From contig JAFRIE010000014.1 in the NCBI GenBank assembly GCA_017432885.1, positions 1 through 64,000 of the forward strand: a DNA stretch of 64,000 nucleotides, read 5' to 3'. A program made the translations under genes and the position numbers. Under the pieces are notes generated by a model. That model was given only the letters and a program-made list of their open reading frames with translations, was not told the DNA's origin and ran no database searches. Positions 54,575 through 63,600 of the stretch are shown here, piece by piece (the first letter of the stretch is position 1; every line of letters begins with the position of its first letter). Source of the DNA: Erysipelotrichaceae bacterium (GTDB taxonomy: Bacteria > Bacillota_I > Bacilli_A > Erysipelotrichales > Erysipelotrichaceae).

Positions 54575-54698
54575 AATATCCTCCTGTTTTTCTTTTCTAT
54601 TATAACTGAATATCAGATTATTGAAAGGCCATTCGAAAGATTTCTTAAAAAAGTTTCGGATATCCCTTTCCGATGGAATGAATTATGCGTTTTCATAT

Positions 54699-54704
54699 TA
54701 TAAT
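54699..54704 (+). promoter_or_regulatory. tdh-kbl promoter -10
   Basis: TATAAT on the plus strand. The leader to the tdh ATG is about 37 bases and contains a GCTTTC-N6-GAAAGC hairpin. Confidence 0.55.
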
Positions 54705-54719
54705 AAAGGCAGGAGAATG

Positions 54720-54737
54720 CTTTCCGTTGTGAAAGCC
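54720..54737 (+). promoter_or_regulatory. Hairpin in the tdh leader
   Basis: GCTTTC / GAAAGC inverted repeat with a 6-base loop, ending about 12 bases before the tdh ATG. The tdh ATG lacks an SD; the only AGGAG lies upstream of this hairpin, so folding could control initiation. Confidence 0.45.
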
Positions 54738-54747
54738 GGATCAAATC

Positions 54748-55806
54748 ATGAAAGATAATCTAATGTGGGCTTTAGTGAAAGAAAAAGCTGAACCCGGCAT
54801 CTGGATGAAAAGAGTTCCGATACCGGAAGTAGGCTACAACGATGTCAAGATCAAGATACGTAAGACTGCCATCTGCGGTACGGATGTGCATATCTACAGC
54901 TGGAACCGCTGGGCACAGAAAACGATTCCTCTAGGACTGACGATCGGTCATGAATATGTCGGCGAGATCGTGGAAGTCGGCAAAAGTGTGGAAGGCTTTA
55001 AACCAGGTGATATCGTTTCCGGGGAAGGTCATATCACTTGTGGCAAATGTCGCAATTGTCTGGAAGGACACAAGGAAAACTGCAAGGATGCGAAAGGTGT
55101 GGGCGTCAATCGGAACGGCGCATTTGCGGAATACCTGGTCATTCCTGCCTCCAATGTCTGGCCAAGCAATCCCGACATTCCGGAAGAGATGTATGCGATT
55201 TTCGATCCGTTCGGTAACGCAACGCATACCGCGCTGACCTATGATGTGCTTGGTGAAGATGTACTGATTGCCGGAGCCGGACCGATTGGATGTATGGCGG
55301 CCGCCATCGTCAAGTTCAGGGGTGCCAGACATGTTGTAGTGACTGATTTTAACGAATACCGTCTGGACCTGGCAAAAAAGCTGGGTGCAACTAGACCGGT
55401 CAATCTGAACGAAGAAAAACTGGAGGATGTCATCCGTGAATTGGGCATGACGGAAGGCTTTGATGTCGGACTGGAAATGTCCGGATCACCCAAAGCTTTG
55501 AATCAGATGATCCGAAATATGAAGAACGGCGGCAATATCGCCTTACTGGGACTGCTTCCGGATAATACTGAGGCTGATTTGGAAGCCGTTATCTTTAAAG
55601 GATTGAACCTGAAAGGGATCTATGGACGGAAAGTCTGGGATACCTGGTATAAAATGTCCACGATGCTGCAGGCGGGGCTGGATATTTCAGATATCATCAC
55701 CCATCGTTTTGACATCAAAGACTTTCAGAAAGGGTTTGATGCAATGATTTCCGGAAAGTCAGGAAAAGTGATTCTTGACTGGAGCCGTATTAATGAAATG
55801 GAGTAA
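54748..55806 (+). CDS. tdh: L-threonine 3-dehydrogenase
   Basis: 352-aa zinc- and NAD-dependent medium-chain dehydrogenase oxidising threonine to 2-amino-3-ketobutyrate. Catalytic zinc Cys in '[12 protein letters not shown]' and 'GHEYVGEI', structural zinc '[15 protein letters not shown]', Rossmann '[15 protein letters not shown]'. An in-frame TGA upstream fixes the ATG. Followed 3 bases later by kbl. Confidence 0.95.
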   Translation: MKDNLMWALVKEKAEPGIWMKRVPIPEVGYNDVKIKIRKTAICGTDVHIYSWNRWAQKTIPLGLTIGHEYVGEIVEVGKSVEGFKPGDIVSGEGHITCGKCRNCLEGHKENCKDAKGVGVNRNGAFAEYLVIPASNVWPSNPDIPEEMYAIFDPFGNATHTALTYDVLGEDVLIAGAGPIGCMAAAIVKFRGARHVVVTDFNEYRLDLAKKLGATRPVNLNEEKLEDVIRELGMTEGFDVGLEMSGSPKALNQMIRNMKNGGNIALLGLLPDNTEADLEAVIFKGLNLKGIYGRKVWDTWYKMSTMLQAGLDISDIITHRFDIKDFQKGFDAMISGKSGKVILDWSRINEME

Positions 55807-55809
55807 ATC

Positions 55810-57006
55810 ATGAAGAAAGCAGAAGCATTAAGACAATACCGTAACACTGTTGAAGAGATAAAAGAAGCAGGTTTATTCAAGGGTGAAGCTCCTTTTGTAT
55901 CGGCACAAGGGGCTTATGTCATCATGGAAGACGGAAGAAAACTCCTCAACATGTGCGCAAACAATTATCTGGGACTGGCCGACTCCAGGGAACTGATCGA
56001 AGCGGCCAAAAAGACTTATGACGAAAAAGGTTACGGACTGGCTTCTGTCCGGTTCATCTGTGGAACGCAGGACATTCATAAACAGCTCGAAAGCAAGATT
56101 TCCGCCTTTTTAAAGACTGACGATACGATCCTCTATTCCTCTTGCTTTGATGCCAACGGAGGCCTTTTTGAAGCTCTGTTGGGAACAGAAGACGCGATCA
56201 TATCCGATGAATTGAATCACGCTTCCATTATTGATGGCGTCAGGCTGTGCAAAGCCAAGAGATATCGCTACCGCAACAACGACATGGATGATCTGGAAAA
56301 ACAATTGATACAGGCAGAAAAAGACGGAGCCAGAATCAAAATGATCGCTACCGATGGAGTCTTTTCAATGGATGGGATTATTGCCAATCTGAAAGGGATC
56401 TGTGAACTGGCGGACAAATACGAAGCCCTGGTCATGGTGGATGATTCCCATGCGGTTGGATTTATCGGTGAACACGGTAGAGGGAGTGTAGAATACAATG
56501 GCGTAGAAGACAGGGTCGATATCATAACCGGAACTTTGGGTAAAGCCTTAGGTGGAGCCAGCGGGGGCTATACTTCCGGAAGAAAGGAAATCATCGATCT
56601 TTTAAGGCAGAGAAGCAGACCATATCTATTTTCCAATACACTTGCCCCGGCTATTGTCGGTGCCAGCATCAGACTGTTTGATCTGCTGGAAAACAGCAGC
56701 GGTCCAAAGAAGCATCTGGAAGAACTGACAGCCTACTACCGAAGCAAACTGAAAGAAAACGGCTTTGATATCATTGAAAGTACGCATCCGATTGTTCCTG
56801 TCATGCTTTATGATGAAAACCTGGCCGGGGAATATGCCCGCAGAATGATGGAAAAAGGAGTCTATGTCGTCGCTTTCTCTTATCCGGTCGTACCAAAAGG
56901 AAAAGCCAGGATCAGGACTCAGCTCTCTGCTGCACATCAAAAGGAAGATATTGATTTTATCGTCAAATGTTTCAAAGAAGTCAGAGACGAAATCGAAAAA
57001 CACTAA
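55810..57006 (+). CDS. kbl: 2-amino-3-ketobutyrate CoA ligase
   Basis: 398-aa PLP enzyme that, with CoA, splits the Tdh product to glycine and acetyl-CoA. '[17 protein letters not shown]', '[14 protein letters not shown]', '[17 protein letters not shown]', and the PLP-Lys in '[15 protein letters not shown]'. SD GGAG, 6 bases before the ATG. tdh-kbl is the classical pair. Confidence 0.96.
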   Translation: MKKAEALRQYRNTVEEIKEAGLFKGEAPFVSAQGAYVIMEDGRKLLNMCANNYLGLADSRELIEAAKKTYDEKGYGLASVRFICGTQDIHKQLESKISAFLKTDDTILYSSCFDANGGLFEALLGTEDAIISDELNHASIIDGVRLCKAKRYRYRNNDMDDLEKQLIQAEKDGARIKMIATDGVFSMDGIIANLKGICELADKYEALVMVDDSHAVGFIGEHGRGSVEYNGVEDRVDIITGTLGKALGGASGGYTSGRKEIIDLLRQRSRPYLFSNTLAPAIVGASIRLFDLLENSSGPKKHLEELTAYYRSKLKENGFDIIESTHPIVPVMLYDENLAGEYARRMMEKGVYVVAFSYPVVPKGKARIRTQLSAAHQKEDIDFIVKCFKEVRDEIEKH

Positions 57007-57028
57007 AGCTTTCTATATCAGAAAAAAT

Positions 57029-57053
57029 AAAAAGCGGAATGCTCCGCTTTTTA
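57029..57053. terminator. Bidirectional terminator, kbl / lgt-ppaX
   Basis: AAAGCGGA-ATGC-TCCGCTTT hairpin with A- and T-runs between convergent genes. Confidence 0.88.
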
Positions 57054-58514
57054 TTTTTCGTTCCAGGTATAAGCGATATCTTCCTGCAGGATCGGCAGCA
57101 GATCTTTCAGATCCTTGATGGAACGGTTGGCTGCAGCACTTAATTCCTCTACCCTGTTTGGATTGTTGACATAGGCTACTGTAAAGGCCCCGTAGTTCTT
57201 TCCGCAGCCGATATCCATCATCGAATCGCCGATCATGACACATTCCTTGTTCCAGCCGTTTTTCTCGATCATGTTGATGATCCCTTCCGGATCAGGCTTC
57301 AGATTCTTGACATCTGTCAATCCGCAAATGTCGTCAAAATATTCATCAAGACCAAACGGTTTAGAAACATCAATGATTCCATCGTTTGTCCGGGTCGAGA
57401 TGACACCGATATGATAGCCTTCTTCATGGAGCTGTTTCAGCACCTCTACAGCGTTTGGCATCGGCTGATTCAAAACCGGCGCCACTTCAAACTGTCTTTT
57501 ATGATAATCTTCATACAGCATATCGTAGTCAAGACCAGGGAAGTAGATCGGGAACAGGTCTTTTAAAGCAGGCCCAAGCACTTTCTGTTTTACTTCTTCG
57601 GTAAACAGCGAGACATCAGAGTATTTTTCAAACAAAGCCCTGTAACCTTCCTGGATAGCTTTAGATGTATCCACCAGAGTTCCGTCAAAATCAAACATCA
57701 GTGTCGGCTTTTCTTTTTTCAGATAACGGTTGAAGAAACCAAGATATCCCAGCAGACCGATTATCACAAAGAGTACGGAAGTCACTTGTGCCATCTTCAG
57801 ATTGCCCAGATACAGAGAATCCGTTCTTCTTCCCTCAATAAAGAAACGGATCACGCCATACCACATAAGATAAGCATAGGCAAGATCTCCTCTTTTGTTC
57901 TGATGTTTTCTTAATACAAAATGAATCAGATACCAGCCCAGCAGACACAGCATTGATTCATAGAAAAACAGTGGTTCATAGTAATGTCCGTTGATCAGCA
58001 TTCCTTCTTTCAGAAAAGAAAGAATACCATTGAAATAGGATTCCGCAACCTCTCCGCCGTGGCATTCTTTATTTACGAAATTGCCCCAGCGTCCGATTGC
58101 CTGCGCCAGCATCACATTCGGCAGGATCATATCTACAAACTTCATAAACGGATAGTGCTGACGTCTGGTATACCAGTAGGCAAACAGAGCTCCAAAAACA
58201 ATACCTCCCTGTATTGCCAGCCCTCCGTCCCAGATCCGGATGATTTCAAACGGTTTTGAAAAATAGTAGGAAAAATTATAAAAGACACAATACCAGAGCC
58301 TGGCTCCCATGACTCCTACCCATAGCGTATAGATAAACAGAGAATCATAGAAATCCATGGAAACATAACGGCTTTCTTTCATTTCTTTTCTTGATAGAAA
58401 GTATGCGAGAAGCGCACCGGTCATAATCAGTACGGCATACCAGCGGATATCAAAAGTTAATGGACCGATCTTAAACAAAACAAAGGTCTGAGCGTTTGGA
58501 AAAAACTGGATCAT
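57051..58514 (-). CDS. Lgt (prolipoprotein diacylglyceryl transferase) fused to PpaX-like HAD phosphatase
   Basis: 487-aa fusion. Residues 1 to about 262 are Lgt, with about seven membrane helices and the signature 'GRWGNFVNKECHGG'; this enzyme adds diacylglycerol to prolipoprotein Cys. Residues about 270-487 form a HAD phosphatase with nucleophile Asp275 in 'MFDFDGTLVD', 'VISTRTNDG', Lys in 'KNLKPDPEGI' and 'MIGDSMMDIGCG', resembling PpaX pyrophosphatase. In Bacillus hprK, lgt and ppaX are separate neighbouring genes; here the frame is continuous. The HAD part should face the cytoplasm after the last helix. ATG overlaps the hprK stop (ATGA). Confidence 0.92.
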   Translation of the reverse strand: MIQFFPNAQTFVLFKIGPLTFDIRWYAVLIMTGALLAYFLSRKEMKESRYVSMDFYDSLFIYTLWVGVMGARLWYCVFYNFSYYFSKPFEIIRIWDGGLAIQGGIVFGALFAYWYTRRQHYPFMKFVDMILPNVMLAQAIGRWGNFVNKECHGGEVAESYFNGILSFLKEGMLINGHYYEPLFFYESMLCLLGWYLIHFVLRKHQNKRGDLAYAYLMWYGVIRFFIEGRRTDSLYLGNLKMAQVTSVLFVIIGLLGYLGFFNRYLKKEKPTLMFDFDGTLVDTSKAIQEGYRALFEKYSDVSLFTEEVKQKVLGPALKDLFPIYFPGLDYDMLYEDYHKRQFEVAPVLNQPMPNAVEVLKQLHEEGYHIGVISTRTNDGIIDVSKPFGLDEYFDDICGLTDVKNLKPDPEGIINMIEKNGWNKECVMIGDSMMDIGCGKNYGAFTVAYVNNPNRVEELSAAANRSIKDLKDLLPILQEDIAYTWNEK

Positions 58515-59461
58515 CGTTCGATACCATTCCTTTCTATTTCTTCGCGATAAAGCTGTTTAAACGATTCATTGGAATCGAAACCAAGTTTCTGCAGCAGATA
58601 ATTGGAAACGGCAGCTTCAATGATTACAGACATTGACTTACCTTCGGTGATCGGTATCACCAGCATCGGTAACTCCAGACCAAGAACATTTATAGTCCTG
58701 GTCATCGGATTCAGTCTGTCAATATCAACGAATTCATTATATTTTTCCAGTCTGATCACAAAGTCCAGATTGCATCTGTTCAGAAAAGCGTTGGCACCAA
58801 ACATTCTGGTCACATCCACGATTCCGATACCTCTGATTTCCAGCATTCTTTTTAAGAGTTTCGGAGCCTGGCAGAGTATTCTGGTATGGATCCTGGTCAC
58901 ATCGATCCTGTCGTCTGCCACCAGCATGTGTCCGCGGTTGATCAGGTCTAACGCAAGTTCCGACTTACCTATCCCTGACTTGCCGGTAATCATGACTCCT
59001 TTTCCGTAAATATTCATCATGACGCCATACATACTGTCCGTAGGAGCCAGATTTTCCGACAGAAAGGTTACCAGGTCAACGATAAGCTGATATGTTTTGC
59101 CGTCATAATGCAGTACCGGAAAGTCTTTCTGTATCGCCAGATCGGTCAGAGAATCCATCGGAATGAAGCCTTCCGATAAGATAATACATGGCGTAAATGA
59201 ATCGGTAATGATCTCAAAACGCTGTCTTTGCGTATCATAATCCAGCTTGCTCATATATTCAAACTCTTTTGTGCCTAGTATTACGACTCTCTTAAGATCA
59301 TTGGATTCCAGATATCCCGACAGTTCAAGACCGGGTCTGTTGACATCCGGGGCAATCGCCCAGCGATTCAGCGATTCATCGCTGCCTGTCAGTTGTTTAA
59401 GATTAAACTCTTCTTTGATCTGTCTGACATATACCTTTTTATTCAGTTCCTCATTTGCCAT
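58511..59461 (-). CDS. hprK: HPr kinase/phosphorylase
   Basis: 316-aa bifunctional enzyme that phosphorylates and dephosphorylates Ser46 of HPr, coupling sugar status to catabolite control. N-terminal domain with 'RPGLELSGY', P-loop 'ITGKSGIGKSELALDLI' and the signature 'MLEIRGIGIVDVTRMFGA'. The dephosphorylation produces pyrophosphate, which the neighbouring PpaX-like domain may hydrolyse. Start at 59461 ('MANEELN'); it overlaps uvrA by 11 bases and lgt-ppaX by 4. Confidence 0.96.
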   Translation of the reverse strand: MANEELNKKVYVRQIKEEFNLKQLTGSDESLNRWAIAPDVNRPGLELSGYLESNDLKRVVILGTKEFEYMSKLDYDTQRQRFEIITDSFTPCIILSEGFIPMDSLTDLAIQKDFPVLHYDGKTYQLIVDLVTFLSENLAPTDSMYGVMMNIYGKGVMITGKSGIGKSELALDLINRGHMLVADDRIDVTRIHTRILCQAPKLLKRMLEIRGIGIVDVTRMFGANAFLNRCNLDFVIRLEKYNEFVDIDRLNPMTRTINVLGLELPMLVIPITEGKSMSVIIEAAVSNYLLQKLGFDSNESFKQLYREEIERNGIER

Positions 59462-62282
59462 GTTTATCACCTAACACTTTCCTTAAATATTCCCCTGTAT
59501 AGGATCTGTCGTTCTTCGCTACTTCTTCCGGCGTGCCGGTAACGATCACTTCTCCGCCTCTATCTCCGCCGTCCGGCCCCAGATCAATGATATAATCAGC
59601 ACACTTGATCACATCCAGATTGTGCTCGATCACGATTACCGTATCGCCATTATCAACGATCCTGTCAATGATCCGGATCAGTTTCAGTACATCATCCATA
59701 TGCAGCCCGGTCGTCGGTTCATCCAGAACAAACACTGTTTTACCGGTCGGTTTCTTCTGCAGCTCGGAAGCAAGCTTGACTCTTTGTGCTTCACCGCCGG
59801 ACAAAGTTGTAGCCGACTGCCCAAGTTCGATATATCCCAGGCCTACATCGTATAGCACCTGCAGTTTATCTTTGATCCTCTTGTGATTCTTAAAGAATTC
59901 CAAAGCCTCCTTGACTGACATCTTTAACACATCGTAGATATTTTTTCCTCTATATTTTACTTCCAGTGTCTCGGAATTGTAGCGTTTTCCATGACACTCC
60001 TCACATTCTACATAAACATCCGGGATAAACAGCATCGATATTCTCTTGACACCGTCACCCTGACAGGCTTCACATCTGCCTCCGGGAACATTAAAGGAGT
60101 ATCGGGATTTCGAATAGCCTCTTTCCATAGAATCAGGCGTCATCGCATAAAGATCTCTGATATCATCAAAAACGCCGGTATAAGTCGCCGGGTTGCTTCG
60201 AGGAGTACGTCCGATCGGATCTTGTGTGATATAAACGATCTTATCGACATTCTTTAAGCCTTCTACCTTATCCACTCTACCCGGTCTGATCCTGACTCTA
60301 TCCAGAGATTTCATGATCGATTTGGTTAATGTCTCGATTACCAGGGAAGACTTTCCCGATCCAGAAACACCGGTCACACAGATGAACTTGCCTAAAGGAA
60401 AACTGACATCGATGTTTTTAAGATTGTTTTCTTTCGCACCGATCAGTTTAATGCTTTTTCCATTTCCTTTTCGTCTTTTCTTAGGAACAGGAATCTCTTT
60501 TCGAAAAGAAAGATACTGCCCGGTAATGGATTTTTCATCCTTCAGGATCTCTTCCGGCGTACCGCAGAAAACGACTTCTCCGCCTTCTTTCCCTGCACCC
60601 GGACCGATATCAACAATGTAATCGGATGACAGCATCGTTTCGCCGTCGTGTTCTACGACGATTACTGTATTGTCCAGATCTCTCATTTTCTTTAGTGTAG
60701 CAATCAGTTTTGCATTATCCTTCTGGTGCAGACCGATAGAAGGCTCGTCCAGAACATAGAGCACTCCGGTCAGTGCGGAACCGATCTGAGTTGCCAGACG
60801 GATTCGCTGTGCTTCACCTCCGGAGAGTGTTCCTGCATTTCTGTCAAGTGTCAGATAATCCAGACCTACGTCTTTCAGAAAGCGCAGTCTGGCATTCAGT
60901 TCATTCAATAAAGTCCTGGCGATTTCGGCACGCATCGGATCCAGCTTCAGCATCTGCAAGAACTCATAGGCTTTTGTGATCGACATACAGGTCATTTCAT
61001 AAATATTCAAGCCACCGACCTTGACTGCCAGTACTTTTTCATTCAGCCTGGCTCCGTGGCATTTCTGGCATTCAGATTCAGTCATAAAAGAACCGTAGTA
61101 CTCTTTACCGAACTTTGACTGTGTCTCTTCAAATCTTCTTTCAATCAGCGTCTTTACTCCCTCAATATAGCCGACTTTGTTGTAGGTAGTACCGCCTGTA
61201 GAAGTAACGGAATAACGGATCTCTTCATCGGATCCGTAAAGGATGATCTCCATCTCCTTTTTGGTCATTTTGTTCAATGGCTTGGTTTCCGATATTCCGT
61301 AATGCTTCAAAAGAGTCGCAAAATTCTGCCACTCTAGATTGTTTGTTCCATAGATGTTTTTATAATAGCGGATCCCGCCTTCCGCAATTGATTTCGTCTT
61401 ATCCGGCATCAGATAATCCAAATCGACGGACATCGTTACACCAAGACCCTTACACTCTTCACAGGCCCCTAACGGACTGTTGAAAGAGAAAAGTCTCGGT
61501 TCCAGTCTTGGGACGGTAAAACCGCAGATCGGACAAGCCTGATGAGCCGAGAAAAGATCCCTGCGGTCACCATGTTTCACAACGCAGGTTCCATCCGTCA
61601 GTCTTAAAGCAGTCTCCAGCGAATCGTTCAGTCGTGTTTCGATTCCTTCTCTTTTGACGATGCGGTCGATCACAACATCGATTCCGTGACGTTTGTTTTT
61701 GTCCAGTTCTGGAACATTGTCAATATCGTACAGCTCATTATCGACGTAAAGCCGGATATAGCCGTCTTTTTTCAGTTTATCGAAAAGATCCTTGAATGTA
61801 CCTTTCTTGTTGTCAACGACATTCGCCAGGATCTCCATTCTTTCATTGTCCGGAAAAGTCATGATATTCCGAACCATGCCGCTGACGGTCATCGCCTCGA
61901 TCGGCATGTTATGATTCGGACAGTAGGCAATACCGCAACGGGCATAGAGAAGCCTGAGATAATCGTATATTTCTGTAATTGTCGCCACAGTAGACCGAGG
62001 GTTGTTCGAAGTTGTTTTCTGATCGATCGCGATTGCCGGAGAAAGACCTTCGATCACGTCGACATCCGGTTTATCTACACCTCCGAGAAACTGTCTGGCA
62101 TAGGAAGACAAGGATTCTACATACCTTCTCTGCCCTTCCGCGTAAATCGTATCAAATGCCAAAGAGGTTTTTCCTGATCCGGAAAGACCCGTCATGACGA
62201 TCATTTTATTTCTTGGCAGATCCAGATCGATGTTCTTCAGATTGTTGACTCTGGCCCCCCTGATGATGATTTTATCGTTCAT
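59451..62282 (-). CDS. uvrA: Excinuclease ABC subunit A
   Basis: 943-aa damage-recognition ATPase of nucleotide excision repair. Two ABC modules: 'TGLSGSGKTSLAFDT' with 'LSGGEAQRIRLATQIG', and 'TGVSGSGKSSLVIETL' with 'LSGGEAQRVKLASEL'. Zinc modules 'CPICGFTV...CEECKG' and 'CEACQGDG...CEECHGKRY'. No uvrB in the window. SD AAGGAAG. I see no ACTTGA-N7-TCAAGT SOS operator upstream, and it overlaps the preceding gene by 11 bases. Confidence 0.98.
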   Translation of the reverse strand: MNDKIIIRGARVNNLKNIDLDLPRNKMIVMTGLSGSGKTSLAFDTIYAEGQRRYVESLSSYARQFLGGVDKPDVDVIEGLSPAIAIDQKTTSNNPRSTVATITEIYDYLRLLYARCGIAYCPNHNMPIEAMTVSGMVRNIMTFPDNERMEILANVVDNKKGTFKDLFDKLKKDGYIRLYVDNELYDIDNVPELDKNKRHGIDVVIDRIVKREGIETRLNDSLETALRLTDGTCVVKHGDRRDLFSAHQACPICGFTVPRLEPRLFSFNSPLGACEECKGLGVTMSVDLDYLMPDKTKSIAEGGIRYYKNIYGTNNLEWQNFATLLKHYGISETKPLNKMTKKEMEIILYGSDEEIRYSVTSTGGTTYNKVGYIEGVKTLIERRFEETQSKFGKEYYGSFMTESECQKCHGARLNEKVLAVKVGGLNIYEMTCMSITKAYEFLQMLKLDPMRAEIARTLLNELNARLRFLKDVGLDYLTLDRNAGTLSGGEAQRIRLATQIGSALTGVLYVLDEPSIGLHQKDNAKLIATLKKMRDLDNTVIVVEHDGETMLSSDYIVDIGPGAGKEGGEVVFCGTPEEILKDEKSITGQYLSFRKEIPVPKKRRKGNGKSIKLIGAKENNLKNIDVSFPLGKFICVTGVSGSGKSSLVIETLTKSIMKSLDRVRIRPGRVDKVEGLKNVDKIVYITQDPIGRTPRSNPATYTGVFDDIRDLYAMTPDSMERGYSKSRYSFNVPGGRCEACQGDGVKRISMLFIPDVYVECEECHGKRYNSETLEVKYRGKNIYDVLKMSVKEALEFFKNHKRIKDKLQVLYDVGLGYIELGQSATTLSGGEAQRVKLASELQKKPTGKTVFVLDEPTTGLHMDDVLKLIRIIDRIVDNGDTVIVIEHNLDVIKCADYIIDLGPDGGDRGGEVIVTGTPEEVAKNDRSYTGEYLRKVLGDKHGK

Positions 62283-63081
62283 TTTCTTCTTCCTTATTTA
62301 TCCGGTGTTTGATTGCCCTCAACATATCATTCATTCTTCCTGCGTTTCTTCCGGTAAATCTTTTGATTCTGGATACCGAGATCCTGTATAGATCATTCAT
62401 CGAGGAAACGACTTTCTCTATTCTTGCTGAAATCAGCCTTTTTCGGGTTTCATCAATTTTATCTACGGCACCGTAGAATTTTTTGTCTAGGCCTTTGTTT
62501 TCATCCAGAATATTGCTGATGAGAGAATCCATATGTTCGTTGATAAAGCTATCCATGCTTTCGACTCTGTTCTCAAAACCGGTAAGAACGGAGACAGTCA
62601 AGGTAAGATCTAGGGTAAACAGAAAAGTAAGAAAGAGCGCCAGGCACTGACAGAGATTTTCGTTAAGCCCTTTCAATACAGGAAGCAGAACGGGATTGAT
62701 TAAATAAACGATGATCAATCCGGCAATGCCGAAACCGATGGAAGCAGGAAGACAGATCCTGCCGTTCAGGTTCATAGGCGCCTTGGAATAGTCCCACCAG
62801 TAGGCATGGAAGATCTTTTCAAGAAGGTAATGGACCACATATTCCAAAATAGCGGATGCTCCCATGGCAATGAGGAAAACCTGAAACGGTGTATGATTTT
62901 TCATGAAATAGGTGAACAGAATCGTGCCAAGCAATGCCCCTGCGCCATAGATCGGGATGGCAGGCCCGAACAGGAAACCCCTGTTATCCCACTTTCCCAG
63001 CCAGATCGTCATCGCAAAACATTCATAGATATAGCCTACGACGCTCATTATCGAAAAATAGATCACATATCTGTCTACCAT
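62272..63081 (-). CDS. CmpB-like (putative ABC transporter type IV) membrane protein
   Basis: 269-aa protein. The first about 180 residues hold several helices with family patterns 'GYIYECFAMTIWLGKWDNRGFLFGPAIPIYGAG' and 'EYVVHYLLEKIFHAYWWDYSKAPMNLNGRICL', as in PF06541. The rest is a helical cytoplasmic tail with many charged residues. Function unknown despite the family name; no partner ATPase is nearby. Start at 63081, overlapping the HD gene stop. Confidence 0.8.
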   Translation of the reverse strand: MVDRYVIYFSIMSVVGYIYECFAMTIWLGKWDNRGFLFGPAIPIYGAGALLGTILFTYFMKNHTPFQVFLIAMGASAILEYVVHYLLEKIFHAYWWDYSKAPMNLNGRICLPASIGFGIAGLIIVYLINPVLLPVLKGLNENLCQCLALFLTFLFTLDLTLTVSVLTGFENRVESMDSFINEHMDSLISNILDENKGLDKKFYGAVDKIDETRKRLISARIEKVVSSMNDLYRISVSRIKRFTGRNAGRMNDMLRAIKHRINKEEENER

Positions 63082-63542
63082 CTGAATACAGTCTCCTTTA
63101 AGGCGCAGATCTTGTCGGCAATACACACCAGAACAGATTCCTTATGCTTTGGTACGCTTCTCAGGGTAAGAGGCCACATGTGGCAGCGTATCGCTTCCTG
63201 CTGAACCTCATTGATCCCGAAGATCCTCATTGCATTTTCACAGGCCTTTCCCGGATGGGTATAACCGTGCATCTGAAAAATATTGACATTCAGTCTGGCA
63301 TCATGCCAGTCATAAAGATAGAAATCATGAAGCAGGGCGGAAACGATCAGGTCTTTTCTATCACTGCCGATATGGAAGCGCTGATCCAGCAGATAGGCGG
63401 TCTTTGCGACATTTATGCTGTGCTCAAGAACACTGATTTTTCCATGTGCACAGTATCCTTTCATCCTTTGAACATCCGGATGTTTCAGGTACTCTCTGAC
63501 AACATCGTTGAATTCCTTCTGCTGTTTTTCTGTCAGTTCCAT
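63075..63542 (-). CDS. HD-domain hydrolase
   Basis: 155-aa HD-superfamily metal hydrolase. 'HSINVAKTAYLLDQRF', then the HD pair in 'VSALLHDFYLYDWHD' and a later 'IRCHMWPLT' with metal His. Similar small HD proteins act on nucleotides or phosphate esters; the substrate is unknown. Start at 63542, where an extended -10 (TG-G-TATAAT) lies six bases upstream and there is no SD; the longer frame overlaps this promoter. First gene of an operon that seems to run through CmpB, uvrA, hprK and lgt-ppaX. Confidence 0.85.
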   Translation of the reverse strand: MELTEKQQKEFNDVVREYLKHPDVQRMKGYCAHGKISVLEHSINVAKTAYLLDQRFHIGSDRKDLIVSALLHDFYLYDWHDARLNVNIFQMHGYTHPGKACENAMRIFGINEVQQEAIRCHMWPLTLRSVPKHKESVLVCIADKICALKETVFRW

Positions 63543-63548
63543 GTTTCC

Positions 63549-63557
63549 ATTATACCA
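63549..63557 (-). promoter_or_regulatory. HD-uvrA-hprK-lgt operon promoter, leaderless extended -10
   Basis: Minus-strand TG-G-TATAAT with the hexamer at 63549-63554, six bases before the ATG. It is adjacent to the divergent traB promoter. Confidence 0.68.
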
Positions 63558-63588
63558 ATTATATCGCAACAGTCATACCTGTAAGATG

Positions 63589-63594
63589 TATAAT
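63589..63594 (+). promoter_or_regulatory. traB-family gene promoter -10, leaderless type
   Basis: TATAAT exactly six bases before the ATG at 63601; no Shine-Dalgarno. Confidence 0.65.
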
Positions 63595-63600
63595 AAAATC

